Positions 16,322 through 24,842 of a stretch of DNA of 64,000 nt are shown here, one piece after another. This stretch comes from Crossiella cryophila. Lineage in GTDB: Bacteria; Actinomycetota; Actinomycetes; Mycobacteriales; Pseudonocardiaceae. A model generated the notes under the pieces. That model searched no databases and had not been told where the DNA came from. It saw only the letters and a list, made by a program, of their open reading frames with translations. The stretch lies in the NCBI RefSeq assembly GCF_014204915.1, contig NZ_JACHMH010000001.1, positions 7,775,501 through 7,839,500 on the forward strand. The letters run 5' to 3'. The translations under genes and the position numbers were made by a program. Within the stretch, counting starts at the first letter, position 1. The number at the start of each line of letters is the position of its first letter.

Positions 16322-18076
16322 TCAGGGCGAGAGCCGGGCGGCCACCTGCCGGGCGACCGTGGTCGTCGCCTCACAGAGCTGCTCGCCCGGCAGGTCGTCC
16401 CGGATCACCACCCGCACCAGTTCGACCATTTGTTTCGCGTTGAGGTCCAGGTAGGGGCGGTGCACGATGGACACGTCGCAGGTCCCCTTGCCGAACCCGT
16501 CCGCGTCGACGTAGGCGGTGTGGCCGCTGAGGGTGAGCTTGGTGCCGTCCAGGCCGGCGGGCTGGTTCCGGTCGAAGATCACGGTCAGCTTCCGGCGCAC
16601 GCGTTCCCAGTCGCATTCCCAGTTGCCGAACCCGGGGTCGGCGGTGCTCGGCCCGCCGACCGCGGCGGTGGCCTCGGCCTCGGTGACCAGCGCGCACGCC
16701 TCCAGCCGGATCAACGCCTCCGGGGCGGGGTCGGCCTCGCGCCGCGGGATCTTGCCGCCGCCCAGCACGAGCACCGCGCCGCTGGTGACCGCGTCGGCCA
16801 TCGCGCAGAGCTGGGCGGGTTTGCCGTCGACGTGTTTGGCGCTGATCAGGACCCGGTTGCCGTCGTTGAGCCGGATGGTCCGGCGGCACTGGCCGTCCTG
16901 TTCCGGGGCGCGCTCGATCGGCCCGATCGCGGTGGCGGTGATCGTGGTCGGCGCGTGGTCACCGCGGGTTTCCAGTTCGAGGCGGACATCCGCCTCGTCG
17001 CCCTCCTGCTCGCTGAGCTGGACCAGCACGTCGCACCGGTTGAAGTTGCCGTAGTCCGGGTCCAGGGTGGCCTGGCCGAACCGGCTCAGTGCGGCGGGAT
17101 CGGTGAGTTTGCACGGGTCCGCGGTGCGCTGGTCGCCGGTGATCGAGTCCGGGGTATCGGGCATGGCCTGCCACACCAGCGTCGCCGCGACCAGCACGAG
17201 CACCGCCGCGACCGCGCCCAGCACCAGACCTCTGCGCCTGCGCCGCGCCGAGGGCGGGATCCGGATGGTGGCCTCGCTGCCGTTGGCCACCTGGCTCAGC
17301 ATCGCCTCGGCCTCGGCGGCGCTCGGCCGGTCGCCGGGTCGCTTGCGCAGCAACGCTTCCAGCACCGGGCCGAGCGATCCCGCCTGACGCTGCGGCTCGA
17401 TCTGGTAGCCGGCCGCGCGGTGCACCTGGCCGTACGGGCTGACCGTGTTCCGGCCCCACGGCGACATGCCCTCCACGGCCGCGAACAGGGTGGCGCCCAA
17501 GGAGAAGACGTCCGCGGCGGTGTCGCCAGCCTCGCCCCTGGCGACCTCGGGGGCGAGGAAGCCGGGGGTGCCGTCCAGGCCGCCGCTGCCGGTGCGGGTC
17601 TCCTCGGTCCAGCGCGCGATGCCCAGGTCGGTCAGCTTGGCCACGCCCCGCTCGGTGACCAGGACGTTGCCGGGCTTGACATCCCGGTGCACCAGGCCCG
17701 CCTCGTGCATGGCGGTCAGCGCGGCGGCGAGTTGCAGGCCGATCCGGGCGACCTGCTCGGGCGGCAGCGGACCGTCGGCCTCGATCAGCTCGTCGAGGTT
17801 GCGGGCGTCGAGGTATTCCATGACCAGCCAACGGTCTTCGCCGTCGAGCAGCACGTCGAAGACGGTGATCACGTTGGGGTGGTTGAGCCCGGCGCCCAGC
17901 CGGGCCTCCCGCCGGGTCTGGCCGCCCCCGTGCGCGCCGTCGGTGGCGTGTGATCGCTTGAGCGCCACCGTGCGGTCCAGTTCGAGGTCGGTCGCCCGCC
18001 AGACGACCCCCATGCCCCCGGCGCCTAACCGCTCCTCCAGTTGGTAACGCTCAGCAATCAACTGGCTACCGCGCAT
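16322..18076 (-). CDS. Membrane Ser/Thr protein kinase (PknB type) with two extracellular repeats
   Basis: This 584-residue kinase has the glycine loop LGAGGMGVVWRA, Lys in VALKRS, catalytic loop VHRDVKPGNVL and DLGIAR in place of DFG. After the kinase domain come SARRRRRG, a membrane helix (LVLGAVAAVLVLVAATLVW) and an external region with two related cysteine-containing units: CKLTDPAALSRF...DPDYGNFNRCD and CALVTEAEATAAV...DPGFGNWECD. These resemble DUF3558-type domains. The ATG at 18076 (MRGSQLIAERYQL) is preferred because the kinase fold begins right there. The FHA gene lies 78 bases downstream on the same strand. Confidence 0.93.
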   Translation of the reverse strand: MRGSQLIAERYQLEERLGAGGMGVVWRATDLELDRTVALKRSHATDGAHGGGQTRREARLGAGLNHPNVITVFDVLLDGEDRWLVMEYLDARNLDELIEADGPLPPEQVARIGLQLAAALTAMHEAGLVHRDVKPGNVLVTERGVAKLTDLGIARWTEETRTGSGGLDGTPGFLAPEVARGEAGDTAADVFSLGATLFAAVEGMSPWGRNTVSPYGQVHRAAGYQIEPQRQAGSLGPVLEALLRKRPGDRPSAAEAEAMLSQVANGSEATIRIPPSARRRRRGLVLGAVAAVLVLVAATLVWQAMPDTPDSITGDQRTADPCKLTDPAALSRFGQATLDPDYGNFNRCDVLVQLSEQEGDEADVRLELETRGDHAPTTITATAIGPIERAPEQDGQCRRTIRLNDGNRVLISAKHVDGKPAQLCAMADAVTSGAVLVLGGGKIPRREADPAPEALIRLEACALVTEAEATAAVGGPSTADPGFGNWECDWERVRRKLTVIFDRNQPAGLDGTKLTLSGHTAYVDADGFGKGTCDVSIVHRPYLDLNAKQMVELVRVVIRDDLPGEQLCEATTTVARQVAARLSP

Positions 18077-18133
18077 GCGCACAGTGTAGGGAGACCGGGG
18101 CTGTTCCCGGCTCCGGGTCACCCGATCCACTCA

Positions 18134-18163
18134 GCGCGTCTACCGACCGTCCGGTAGGTGCGC
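18134..18163. repeat. Dispersed palindrome, copy C (hairpin with G:U pairs)
   Basis: CTACCGACCGTCCGGTAG is a two-mismatch relative of the core. The 12-base arms GCGCGTCTACCG and CGGTAGGTGCGC pair completely on RNA if two G:U pairs are allowed, leaving the loop ACCGTC. It lies between the kinase gene start and the divergent beta-helix gene. This copy is easier to explain as an RNA hairpin than as a dimer binding site. Confidence 0.75.
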
Positions 18164-18279
18164 GAACGCACCGGTCCGCGCTGGACAGCCGAGGCCGGGA
18201 ACCTTCCCAGCGCCCGGCTCTAGCGTCCGCCGCATCCGGTGCGGCAAGGCGCCGGATCAGTGCGAGGAGAGGAATCCAC

Positions 18280-19062
18280 ATGATCGGAAAGGTGTCGGCG
18301 GTCATCGCGGCAGCAGGGGTCGTCGCGGCGCTCACCCCGGCCGCGACCGGGGTCGCCGAACCGGCCAGGTCCCGCCTGGTGATCTCCCAGGGCGGCACCG
18401 CGGAACAGCCGCTGGTCGTCGACGGCACCGGCAAGGACGTCAACGGCATCACGGTCAACGCCAGTCACGTGGTGATCCGCGACTTCCGGCTGGTCGATCC
18501 GGAGGCGCCGGGGATTCGCGCGCAGGGTGACGACATCACCCTCGAGGACAACACGATCACCAAGCCGCGCAACGGTGATGGCGACGGCATCCGGTTCTTC
18601 GGCGCCGGGATCAGGATCCTGCGCAACACGATCTCGGGCACCAGCAACCGGTACGGGCACGCGGACTGCATGCAGACCTACGCCACCAACACCCCGGCCA
18701 GTCAGGACGTGCTGATCGAGGGCAACCGGTGCGAGAAGATCGACAACATGTGCCTGATGGCCGAGGGTCCGAACGAGGGCGAGGGCAGCGGGCGCGGGCA
18801 TTCGCACCACTTCACCATCCGCGGCAACTTCTGCGAGACGCTGAAGGCCTCGCAGACGCTGATGTTCGAGGACATCCAGCACGCCACGATCGAGCAGAAC
18901 GAGTTCGCCGCCTCGCCGGTGAAGGCGATCGGGCTGGCGATCAAGTCCACCAACGCGACCGTGCGCGGCAACAAGGTCAGCCCCGGCATCCGCTACGAGG
19001 TCGGCATCGACGATTCCTCCCGCCCCGGCTACCAGGGCCCCAAGCCCGGCGGCCGTCCCTGA
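18280..19062 (+). CDS. Secreted right-handed beta-helix protein
   Basis: This 260-residue protein has a signal peptide (MIGKVSAVIAAAGVVAALTP, cleavage probably after ATGVAEPA). The rest consists of parallel beta-helix rungs: VNASHVVIRDFRLVD, GDDITLEDNTITK, AGIRILRNTISG, DVLIEGNRCEKI, HFTIRGNFCETL, HATIEQNEFAAS and TNATVRGNKVSPG. Such folds are found in pectate-lyase-like and polysaccharide-degrading proteins. No catalytic set is certain, so the substrate is not assigned. It stands alone on the plus strand. Confidence 0.88.
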   Translation: MIGKVSAVIAAAGVVAALTPAATGVAEPARSRLVISQGGTAEQPLVVDGTGKDVNGITVNASHVVIRDFRLVDPEAPGIRAQGDDITLEDNTITKPRNGDGDGIRFFGAGIRILRNTISGTSNRYGHADCMQTYATNTPASQDVLIEGNRCEKIDNMCLMAEGPNEGEGSGRGHSHHFTIRGNFCETLKASQTLMFEDIQHATIEQNEFAASPVKAIGLAIKSTNATVRGNKVSPGIRYEVGIDDSSRPGYQGPKPGGRP

Positions 19063-19169
19063 TCCACCGGGACCCGGCATGCGGGAAAGTCATCGCCACC
19101 AGAGAGAACCGGCCTTGGACGACCCCTCGGTCCGCCCCGGAAGCTGGGTCCGGACCGAGGAGGACATCG

Positions 19170-19589
19170 ATGACGGACTTGGCCCTGCCACTGGCGGGAA
19201 AGCTGATCGCGCGGGACCACCAGGGCTGGAGCCCGGAGCTGCGCGCGGAGTTCCAGCGCAACGCGCACAACGGCGCGGTCGGCAGCCGCCTGATCGAGGT
19301 GACCAGGTGGACCCGGCTGTGGGAGGTCCGGGTGCAGCCGGGTGCACGCCTGCCAGCGCACCGGCATGTGCTCGACTACTCCTGGACCGCCGTCCACAGT
19401 GGACATAGTCGTCAGCACAGCCATGACGGCAGCACCCGCGAGGTGACCTACCGGTCGGGTGACAGCAGGTTCCTGGCGTTCGCCGCCGGCCGGTTCCTGC
19501 TGCACGACCTGGAGAACATCGGCGACACCCCGCTGCTGTTCATCACCACCGAGTTCCTGAACAGCCCCAACCAACCCCTGCCGCTGTAG
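19170..19589 (+). CDS. Cupin-like small protein
   Basis: This 139-residue protein has a cupin pattern: WEVRVQPGARLPAHRHVLDY with an H-x-H metal pair, followed by TYRSGDSRFLAFAAGRFLLH and a final TPLLFITTEFLNS. The ATG at 19170 follows GAGGAGGA. It may bind a metal, but its second motif is weak. It lies 107 bases after the beta-helix gene and converges with the LysR gene. The function is unknown. Confidence 0.75.
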   Translation: MTDLALPLAGKLIARDHQGWSPELRAEFQRNAHNGAVGSRLIEVTRWTRLWEVRVQPGARLPAHRHVLDYSWTAVHSGHSRQHSHDGSTREVTYRSGDSRFLAFAAGRFLLHDLENIGDTPLLFITTEFLNSPNQPLPL

Positions 19590-19607
19590 GTCAGCGCAGG
19601 CGTCTGC

Positions 19608-20525
19608 TCACTCCCCTACCGACCGGTCGGGTGGCGCGGGCAGGAACTCGGGCACCACGGCCGCCGCCCGCTCCAGGAGTTCCAGGAACGCCCCGGTCAT
19701 CGGATCCGGCGCCCGCCGGGTGAACGCAGCGACCGGCCTGCGCACCGCCGGTTCCGGGAAGGCCACGGTCATCGCGTCGGTGGGCACCAGGATGTTGGCA
19801 GGCACCAGTGCCACGCCCAGTCCCGCCGCGGCCAGCCGGGGCGCGGCGCTGGTCTGCGCGGTGCGCACGGACACGATCGGGTTAAAACCGGCCGCCGCGC
19901 AGGTCTGGTCGACCACCTCGGCCAGCCCGTTCACCGGGTCGAAGTGCACCCACCGCCGCTGCGCGAGGCTCGCCACCGGCACCCGCTCCCGCACCGGAAC
20001 CGACTCACCGGTCGGTAGGACCAGCACGAACTCCTCGGTGCCGAGTTCGCGCACCGGCCCGTCCCACTCCCGCGGCCGCGGGGAGACGGCGACGTCGGCG
20101 AACCCGTCCCGCACCGCCTGCTCCAGGTGATCCCGGTGGGTGAACTCGGTGATCCGCAGTTCGACCTCGGGGTGCTCCTCCCGCCACAGCCGCACCACCG
20201 GCAGCAACGCGCCCAGCGTCAGCGACTGCACCACGGCCACGTGCAGCTCGCCGGTCAGCAACCCGGCCGCGCGCCGCCCGATCTCGCGTACCCGGCGCGC
20301 CTCGGCCAGCGCGCTGCGGGCCGCGGGCAGCACCGCCCGGCCGACCGCGGTCAGCTCCACCCCGCGCGGCAACCGCTCCAGCAACGGCGCGCCGACCACC
20401 CGTTCGAGTTCGCGGACACTGCGCGAGAGGGCGGGCTGGGTCAGCAGCAACACCTCGGCGGCCGCCGTGAACGTGCCACTGTCCACAACCCCGACAAAAC
20501 ACTCCAACTGCCGCACGGTAACCAC
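19608..20525 (-). CDS. LysR-family transcriptional regulator
   Basis: This 305-residue LTTR has the N-terminal helix-turn-helix QLECFVGVVDSGTFTAAAEV followed by LTQPALSRSVRELE, and an effector domain (GELHVAVVQSLTLGALLPVV). It starts at GTG 20525. The C-terminal codons PPDRSVGE lie inside a copy of the dispersed palindrome (19616-19633), and LPTGESV inside the protein is a degenerate one. No divergent metabolic gene is adjacent, so the target is unknown. Confidence 0.92.
   Translation of the reverse strand: MVTVRQLECFVGVVDSGTFTAAAEVLLLTQPALSRSVRELERVVGAPLLERLPRGVELTAVGRAVLPAARSALAEARRVREIGRRAAGLLTGELHVAVVQSLTLGALLPVVRLWREEHPEVELRITEFTHRDHLEQAVRDGFADVAVSPRPREWDGPVRELGTEEFVLVLPTGESVPVRERVPVASLAQRRWVHFDPVNGLAEVVDQTCAAAGFNPIVSVRTAQTSAAPRLAAAGLGVALVPANILVPTDAMTVAFPEPAVRRPVAAFTRRAPDPMTGAFLELLERAAAVVPEFLPAPPDRSVGE
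19616..19633. repeat. Dispersed palindrome, copy D, at the 3' end of the LysR gene
   Basis: CTACCGACCGGTCGGGTG differs from the core at two positions. It forms part of the last codons of the LysR gene (residues DRSVG) just before its stop at 19608. The placement shows that a copy can be absorbed into a C-terminal coding tail. Confidence 0.7.
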
Positions 20526-20559
20526 CCACGAACCCTAGGCCGCGCGGGTCCCCGGCCGC

Positions 20560-21108
20560 TCAGTGGTGGCGCAGCGCCAGGATCGCGTGCGCGCCGCGTA
20601 CGAGTTCGACGTGCAGTTCGTCGGCTGGGACATCGGCGAACAGGGCGACGGGATCGGTCACCGCGCCCAGCGCCTGGGCGGCGAGCAGCTTGCGGCGCCA
20701 GCCGGTGTTGCCGTCGCTGAGCACGTCCATGGCTCGGTCGATCAGCACCTGGAACAAGTCACGGATCTCGGCGGTCTGCTCACCGTGCACGGAGCCGTCC
20801 CGCAACAGCAGGCCCATGGTCTGCCGGTGCGCGATCATGACGCGGGCGAAGCCATTGAGCACGTCGTCCCGGCGCTCTTCGCGTTCCCTCCGCAGGGACG
20901 CGAGTTCGAGCACGCGTTCCAGTTCGACAAGCGGATCCCGCACGAGCGTCGACAGGATCGCGGACTTGCCCGCGTGGTAGTGGTACAGCGAGGCCTTGGT
21001 GATGCCGACCGCTTGGGCGATCTGCTGCATCGAGGTGCCGCCGTAGGTCTGCTGACTGAACAGGGTCCTGGCCTCCTCCATGATCCGCGTCCAGGTCTTG
21101 TCTGGCAT
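20560..21108 (-). CDS. TetR-family regulator
   Basis: This 182-residue TetR protein begins MPDKTWTRIMEEARTLFSQQ and has the helix-turn-helix SMQQIAQAVGITKASLYHYH. It starts at ATG 21108 and is divergent from the pcaIJF unit. Its C-terminal domain (RREREERRDDVLNGFARVMI) is helical and its ligand is unknown. A copy of the dispersed palindrome lies 78 bases upstream of its start and could be its operator. Confidence 0.9.
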   Translation of the reverse strand: MPDKTWTRIMEEARTLFSQQTYGGTSMQQIAQAVGITKASLYHYHAGKSAILSTLVRDPLVELERVLELASLRREREERRDDVLNGFARVMIAHRQTMGLLLRDGSVHGEQTAEIRDLFQVLIDRAMDVLSDGNTGWRRKLLAAQALGAVTDPVALFADVPADELHVELVRGAHAILALRHH

Positions 21109-21185
21109 TCGATTCCCCTCATTTCCGCTGGTCGAACGACCGTAGCAGCAACCATCCAGCTGGCCGGCAGTCCGCTGCGGGCCGC

Positions 21186-21203
21186 CTACCGACCGGTTGG
21201 TAG
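21186..21203. repeat. Dispersed palindrome, copy E, between tetR and pcaI
   Basis: CTACCGACCGGTTGGTAG has one mismatch to the core, which in RNA would be a G:U pair. It lies in the divergent region upstream of both the TetR gene and the pcaI promoter. It is the best-placed copy for a TetR operator role. Confidence 0.8.
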
Positions 21204-21234
21204 ACGCACACGACAGCACGGTGACCGGGGTTTG

Positions 21235-21297
21235 TTGACGGCCGTTTGAGGCGGGACTATGTTCGTATACAGAACTTGTGTGCGCAATGCGAACATA
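21235..21297 (+). promoter_or_regulatory. pcaI promoter with overlapping inverted-repeat operator
   Basis: TTGACG (21235-21240) and TATGTT (21258-21263) are spaced by 17 bases and form a good sigma-70-type promoter, with transcription expected near 21270. An 8-bp inverted repeat TATGTTCG (21258-21265) and CGAACATA (21290-21297) overlaps the -10 box. The inner GTTC-N7-GAAC is a smaller dyad. The IclR-type protein encoded last in this unit is the likely binder. Confidence 0.7.
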
Positions 21298-21306
21298 GGA
21301 GCGGCG

Positions 21307-22128
21307 ATGGCGGAGATCGTGTCGCTGGCGGACGGGATCGCCGAGCTGGTGCGTGACGGTGATGTGGTCGCGCTGGAGGGGTTCACCCACCTCATCCCGA
21401 TGGCGGCAGGGCGCGAGATCATCCGGCAGGGCCGGCGGGAGCTGACCCTGGTCCGGATGACCCCCGATCTGGTGTACGACCAGCTGATCGGCGCGGGATG
21501 CGCGCGCAAGCTGGTGTTCTCCTGGGGTGGGAATCCCGGGGTCGGTTCGCTGCACCGGTTCCGGGACGCGGTGGAGCACGCCTGGCCACGTGCGTTGGAG
21601 CTGGAGGAACACAGCCACGCGGGGATGGCCAACCGGTATGTGGCCGGGGCTTCCGGGTTGCCGTTCGCGGTGTTGCGCGGGTATTCGGGGACCGATCTGG
21701 GTGCGGTGACGCCTACCATCCGGTCGGTTGACTGTCCGTTCACCGGGGAGCGGCTGGCGGCGGTGGCCGCGTTGAACCCGGATGTGACCGTGGTGCACGC
21801 GCAGCGGGCCGATCGGCGTGGCAATGTGCAGCTCTGGGGCTTGCTCGGGGTGCAGAAAGAGGCGGTGCTGGCGGCTCGGCGGAGTTTGGTGACCGTCGAG
21901 GAGGTGGTGGCGGAGTTGTCGCCGGTGCCGGGTGCGGTGGTGTTGCCGTCCTGGGCGGTTGACCGGGTCGCCGTGGTGCCGGGCGGGGCTCATCCCTCCT
22001 ACGCACAGGGGTATTCCGAGCGGGACAACCAGTGGTACCAGGACTGGGACGCGATCTCCCGTGATCGGGAGCGATTCGGAGAATGGTTGCGGGACAACGT
22101 CTTCGCGGACTCCGGGAGCCTGGCGTGA
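21307..22128 (+). CDS. pcaI: CoA-transferase subunit A (3-oxoadipate CoA-transferase type)
   Basis: This 273-residue family I CoA-transferase alpha subunit would move CoA from succinyl-CoA to 3-oxoadipate in the beta-ketoadipate pathway. Visible features are the start IVSLADGIAELVRDGDVVAL, GFTHLIPMAAGREIIRQ and a SWGGNPGVGS loop. The ATG at 21307 follows AGGAG and is preferred to the longer start at 21259, which falls inside the promoter. The stop overlaps the pcaJ start by 4 bases (GTGA). The 3-oxoadipate assignment rests on the thiolase and IclR neighbours. Confidence 0.88.
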   Translation: MAEIVSLADGIAELVRDGDVVALEGFTHLIPMAAGREIIRQGRRELTLVRMTPDLVYDQLIGAGCARKLVFSWGGNPGVGSLHRFRDAVEHAWPRALELEEHSHAGMANRYVAGASGLPFAVLRGYSGTDLGAVTPTIRSVDCPFTGERLAAVAALNPDVTVVHAQRADRRGNVQLWGLLGVQKEAVLAARRSLVTVEEVVAELSPVPGAVVLPSWAVDRVAVVPGGAHPSYAQGYSERDNQWYQDWDAISRDRERFGEWLRDNVFADSGSLA

Positions 22129-22874
22129 GCGAGTACTCCGCGGACGAGATGATGACGGTGGCCGCGGCCAGGGCATTGCGGGACGGCATTCGCTGCTTCG
22201 TGGGGATCGGGCTGCCCTCCACCGCGGCGAACCTGGCCCGGTTGACGCACGCGCCGGAACTGGTGCTGATCTACGAATCGGGGACCCTGGGATCCAAGCC
22301 GGATCGGCTGCCCGCCTCGATCGGCGACGGGATCCTGGGCGAGACCGCGGACGCGGTGATCAGCGTGCCCGAGGTGTTCAACTACTGGTTGCAGCCCGGC
22401 CGGATCGACGTGGGTTTCCTCGGCGCGGCGCAGTTGGACCGGTTCGCCAACATCAACACGACCGTGGTCGGGGACTACCACCAGCCCAAGGTCCGGCTGC
22501 CCGGAGCCGGTGGCGCGCCGGAGATCGCGGCCTCCTGCCGGGAGGTTTTCGTGGTGGTGCGGCAGAATTCGCGGAGCTTCGTGGAGCGGGTGGACTTCGT
22601 CACCTCGGTCGGACACGGGTCAGGGGCCGGTGACCGGGAACGGCTGGGCCTGCGCGGCGCCGGACCGACCACGGTGATCACCGACCTTGGCGTGTTGCGG
22701 CCGGACGCGGAGACGCGGGAACTCACGTTGACGCAGGTGCATCCGGGGATCTCGGTGCAGCAGGTGCGGGCGGCCACCGGGTGGGAGCTGCGGGTCTCCC
22801 CCGAGCTGAGCGAGACGCCGGCGCCGACCGTGGCCGAGTTGACGATGTTGCGGGACCTGAAGGGACGGTCATGA
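22125..22874 (+). CDS. pcaJ: CoA-transferase subunit B (3-oxoadipate CoA-transferase type)
   Basis: This 249-residue beta subunit carries the catalytic glutamate in LVLIYESGTLGSKP, the residue that forms the enzyme-CoA thioester. The N-terminal MMTVAAARALRDGIRCFVGI GLP segment and NINTTVVGDYHQPKVRLPG are typical of the family. The GTG start at 22125 overlaps the pcaI stop, and its own stop overlaps the thiolase start. It acts as a heteromer with PcaI. Confidence 0.9.
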   Translation: MSEYSADEMMTVAAARALRDGIRCFVGIGLPSTAANLARLTHAPELVLIYESGTLGSKPDRLPASIGDGILGETADAVISVPEVFNYWLQPGRIDVGFLGAAQLDRFANINTTVVGDYHQPKVRLPGAGGAPEIAASCREVFVVVRQNSRSFVERVDFVTSVGHGSGAGDRERLGLRGAGPTTVITDLGVLRPDAETRELTLTQVHPGISVQQVRAATGWELRVSPELSETPAPTVAELTMLRDLKGRS

Positions 22875-24046
22875 CCGAGGTGTTCCTGCTGGACGGGGTG
22901 CGGACTCCGTTCGGGCGGCACGGTGGCGCGCTGTCCGGGGTCCGGCCGGATGACCTGGCGGCGGTGGTGTTGCGGGCGTTGACCGAGCGGGTCGGCTTCG
23001 ACCCGGGCTCGGTGGACGAGGTGGTCTTCGGGGCGGCCAACCAGTCCGGGGAGGACAACCGGAACGTGGCGCGGATGGCCACGTTGCTGGCCGGATGGCC
23101 GACCTCGGTGCCGGGTACCACGGTGAACCGGTTGTGCGGGTCCAGTTTGGACGCCGCCATGCACGCCTCGCGGATGATCGCGGTGGGTGACGCCTCGCTG
23201 GTGGCGGTGGGCGGGGTGGAGTCGATGAGCCGGGCGCCGTGGGTTTTGCCCAAGCCCGCCAAGGGTTTTCCGGCCGCGGACGCGACCTTGCACTCCACCA
23301 CGCTGGGCTGGCGGATGGTGAATCCTGCGATGCCACCACAGTGGACGGTGTCGCTGGGCGAGAGCACCGAGATCCTCGCCGATCAGTCCGAAGTGGACAG
23401 GGCGAGTCAGGACGAGTTCGCGTTGCGCAGTCACCGGCTGGCCGCCGCGGCCTGGGCGGCGGGGCGGTTCGACGAGCAGATTGTCGCGGTGCCCGGGATC
23501 GAGCTGGCTCGGGACGAGAGCATCCGGGCGGATACCACGGCGGCGAAGCTGGCCGGGTTGAAGCCGGTATTCCGTCCACAGGGGACGGTCACGGCCGGGA
23601 ACTCCTCGCCGTTGAACGACGGTGCCTCCGCACTGCTGCTGGGCGATGCGGACGCGGCGCGCCGACTGGACGTGACGCCGCTGGCCAGGGTCGCCGGACG
23701 TGGTGCGGCCGGGGTTGATCCGGACGTGTTCGGGCTGGGACCGGTGCGGGCGGCGGAGATCGCGTTGCGGCGGGCCGGGATCGGCTGGTCGGACCTGACC
23801 GCGGTGGAGTTGAACGAGGCATTCGCGGCACAGGCGCTGGCCTGCCTGCGGGCCTGGCCGGAACTGGATCCGGAGATCGTCAACACCGACGGCGGCGCGA
23901 TCGCGCTGGGGCATCCGCTGGGCGCCTCGGGCGGGCGGTTGCTGACCCAGCTCGCGCACCGCCTCCGGCGGGCGGGCGGCGGCTGGGGACTCGCCACCCT
24001 GTGCATCGGGGTCGGGCAGGGCTTGGCCGTGGTGCTGCAGGCGTGA
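22871..24046 (+). CDS. pcaF: Thiolase (3-oxoadipyl-CoA thiolase type)
   Basis: This 391-residue thiolase would split 3-oxoadipyl-CoA into succinyl-CoA and acetyl-CoA. The nucleophilic Cys lies in VNRLCGSSLDAAM, the catalytic His in GGAIALGHPLGASG and the second Cys in LCIGVGQG. NEAFAAQALA supplies the usual Asn/Glu region. The ATG at 22871 overlaps the pcaJ stop. Specificity for 3-oxoadipyl-CoA over acetoacetyl-CoA is inferred from pcaIJ. Confidence 0.92.
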   Translation: MTEVFLLDGVRTPFGRHGGALSGVRPDDLAAVVLRALTERVGFDPGSVDEVVFGAANQSGEDNRNVARMATLLAGWPTSVPGTTVNRLCGSSLDAAMHASRMIAVGDASLVAVGGVESMSRAPWVLPKPAKGFPAADATLHSTTLGWRMVNPAMPPQWTVSLGESTEILADQSEVDRASQDEFALRSHRLAAAAWAAGRFDEQIVAVPGIELARDESIRADTTAAKLAGLKPVFRPQGTVTAGNSSPLNDGASALLLGDADAARRLDVTPLARVAGRGAAGVDPDVFGLGPVRAAEIALRRAGIGWSDLTAVELNEAFAAQALACLRAWPELDPEIVNTDGGAIALGHPLGASGGRLLTQLAHRLRRAGGGWGLATLCIGVGQGLAVVLQA

Positions 24047-24837
24047 GCGGGAGCGAGATGGACGAGCAGGCGGAGCGGGGCGCGCACCACGTGCAGTCGC
24101 TGGCGCGTGGCCTGGCGGTGATCACCGCGTTCGGGCCGGACACCCCGGAGCTAACGCTGAGCGAGGTGGCCAGGGAAACCGGGATGACCAGGGCCGCCGC
24201 CCGCCGGTTCCTGCTGACCCTGGTGGACCTGGGTTACGTGCGCACCGACGGCAAGCAGTTCGCGCTGACCGCGCGGGTGCTGGAACTGGGCTACGCCTAC
24301 CTGTCCAGCCAGTCCCTGCCGGAGGTTGCGCAGCCGCATCTGGAGCGGTTGTCGGCCGAGGTCGGCGAGTCCAGTTCGGTGTCGGTGCTCGACGGCGGGT
24401 TCGTGGTGTACGTGGCGCGGGCGGCGGTGACCCGGATCATGACCGTCGGGATCAGTGTGGGCACCCGGTTCCCGGCGTTCGCGACCTCGATGGGACAGGT
24501 ACTGCTGGCCGAACTGGAGGCCGCGGCGCTGGCGGATGCGTTGGCGGCCAGCGGTTTGGCCCGGCTGACCACCCGGACGATCACCTCGGCGGAGCGGTTG
24601 CGCGAACAGTTGCGGGTGGTGCGCGAGCAGGGCTGGGCCGTGGTGGACCAGGAACTGGAGGAGGGCCTGCGGTCGGTGGCCGCGCCGATCCGGGACCGGG
24701 CGGGCCGGGTGGTGGCGGCGGCGAACATCGCCACGCACGCCAGCCGATTCTCGGCAGCGGCGCTGGAGTCGGAGTTGTTGCCGCGGTTGCTGTTGGCGTG
24801 CAAGGGAATCGAGGGCGATCTGCGCACTCGACGTTGA
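24043..24837 (+). CDS. pcaR: IclR-family regulator of the pca unit (PcaR type)
   Basis: This 264-residue regulator has an N-terminal winged helix (QSLARGLAVITAFG, LTLSEVARETGMTRAAARRF) and an IclR effector domain (FPAFATSMGQVLLAEL, ELEEGLRSVAAPIRDRAGRV). The GTG at 24043 overlaps the thiolase stop, giving a fully overlapped pcaIJF-regulator unit. An ATG at 24058 is an alternative start. PcaR/PcaU-type proteins respond to 3-oxoadipate or protocatechuate. The inverted repeat at the pcaI promoter is a plausible site. Confidence 0.9.
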   Translation: MSGSEMDEQAERGAHHVQSLARGLAVITAFGPDTPELTLSEVARETGMTRAAARRFLLTLVDLGYVRTDGKQFALTARVLELGYAYLSSQSLPEVAQPHLERLSAEVGESSSVSVLDGGFVVYVARAAVTRIMTVGISVGTRFPAFATSMGQVLLAELEAAALADALAASGLARLTTRTITSAERLREQLRVVREQGWAVVDQELEEGLRSVAAPIRDRAGRVVAAANIATHASRFSAAALESELLPRLLLACKGIEGDLRTRR

Positions 24838-24842
24838 GCGCC

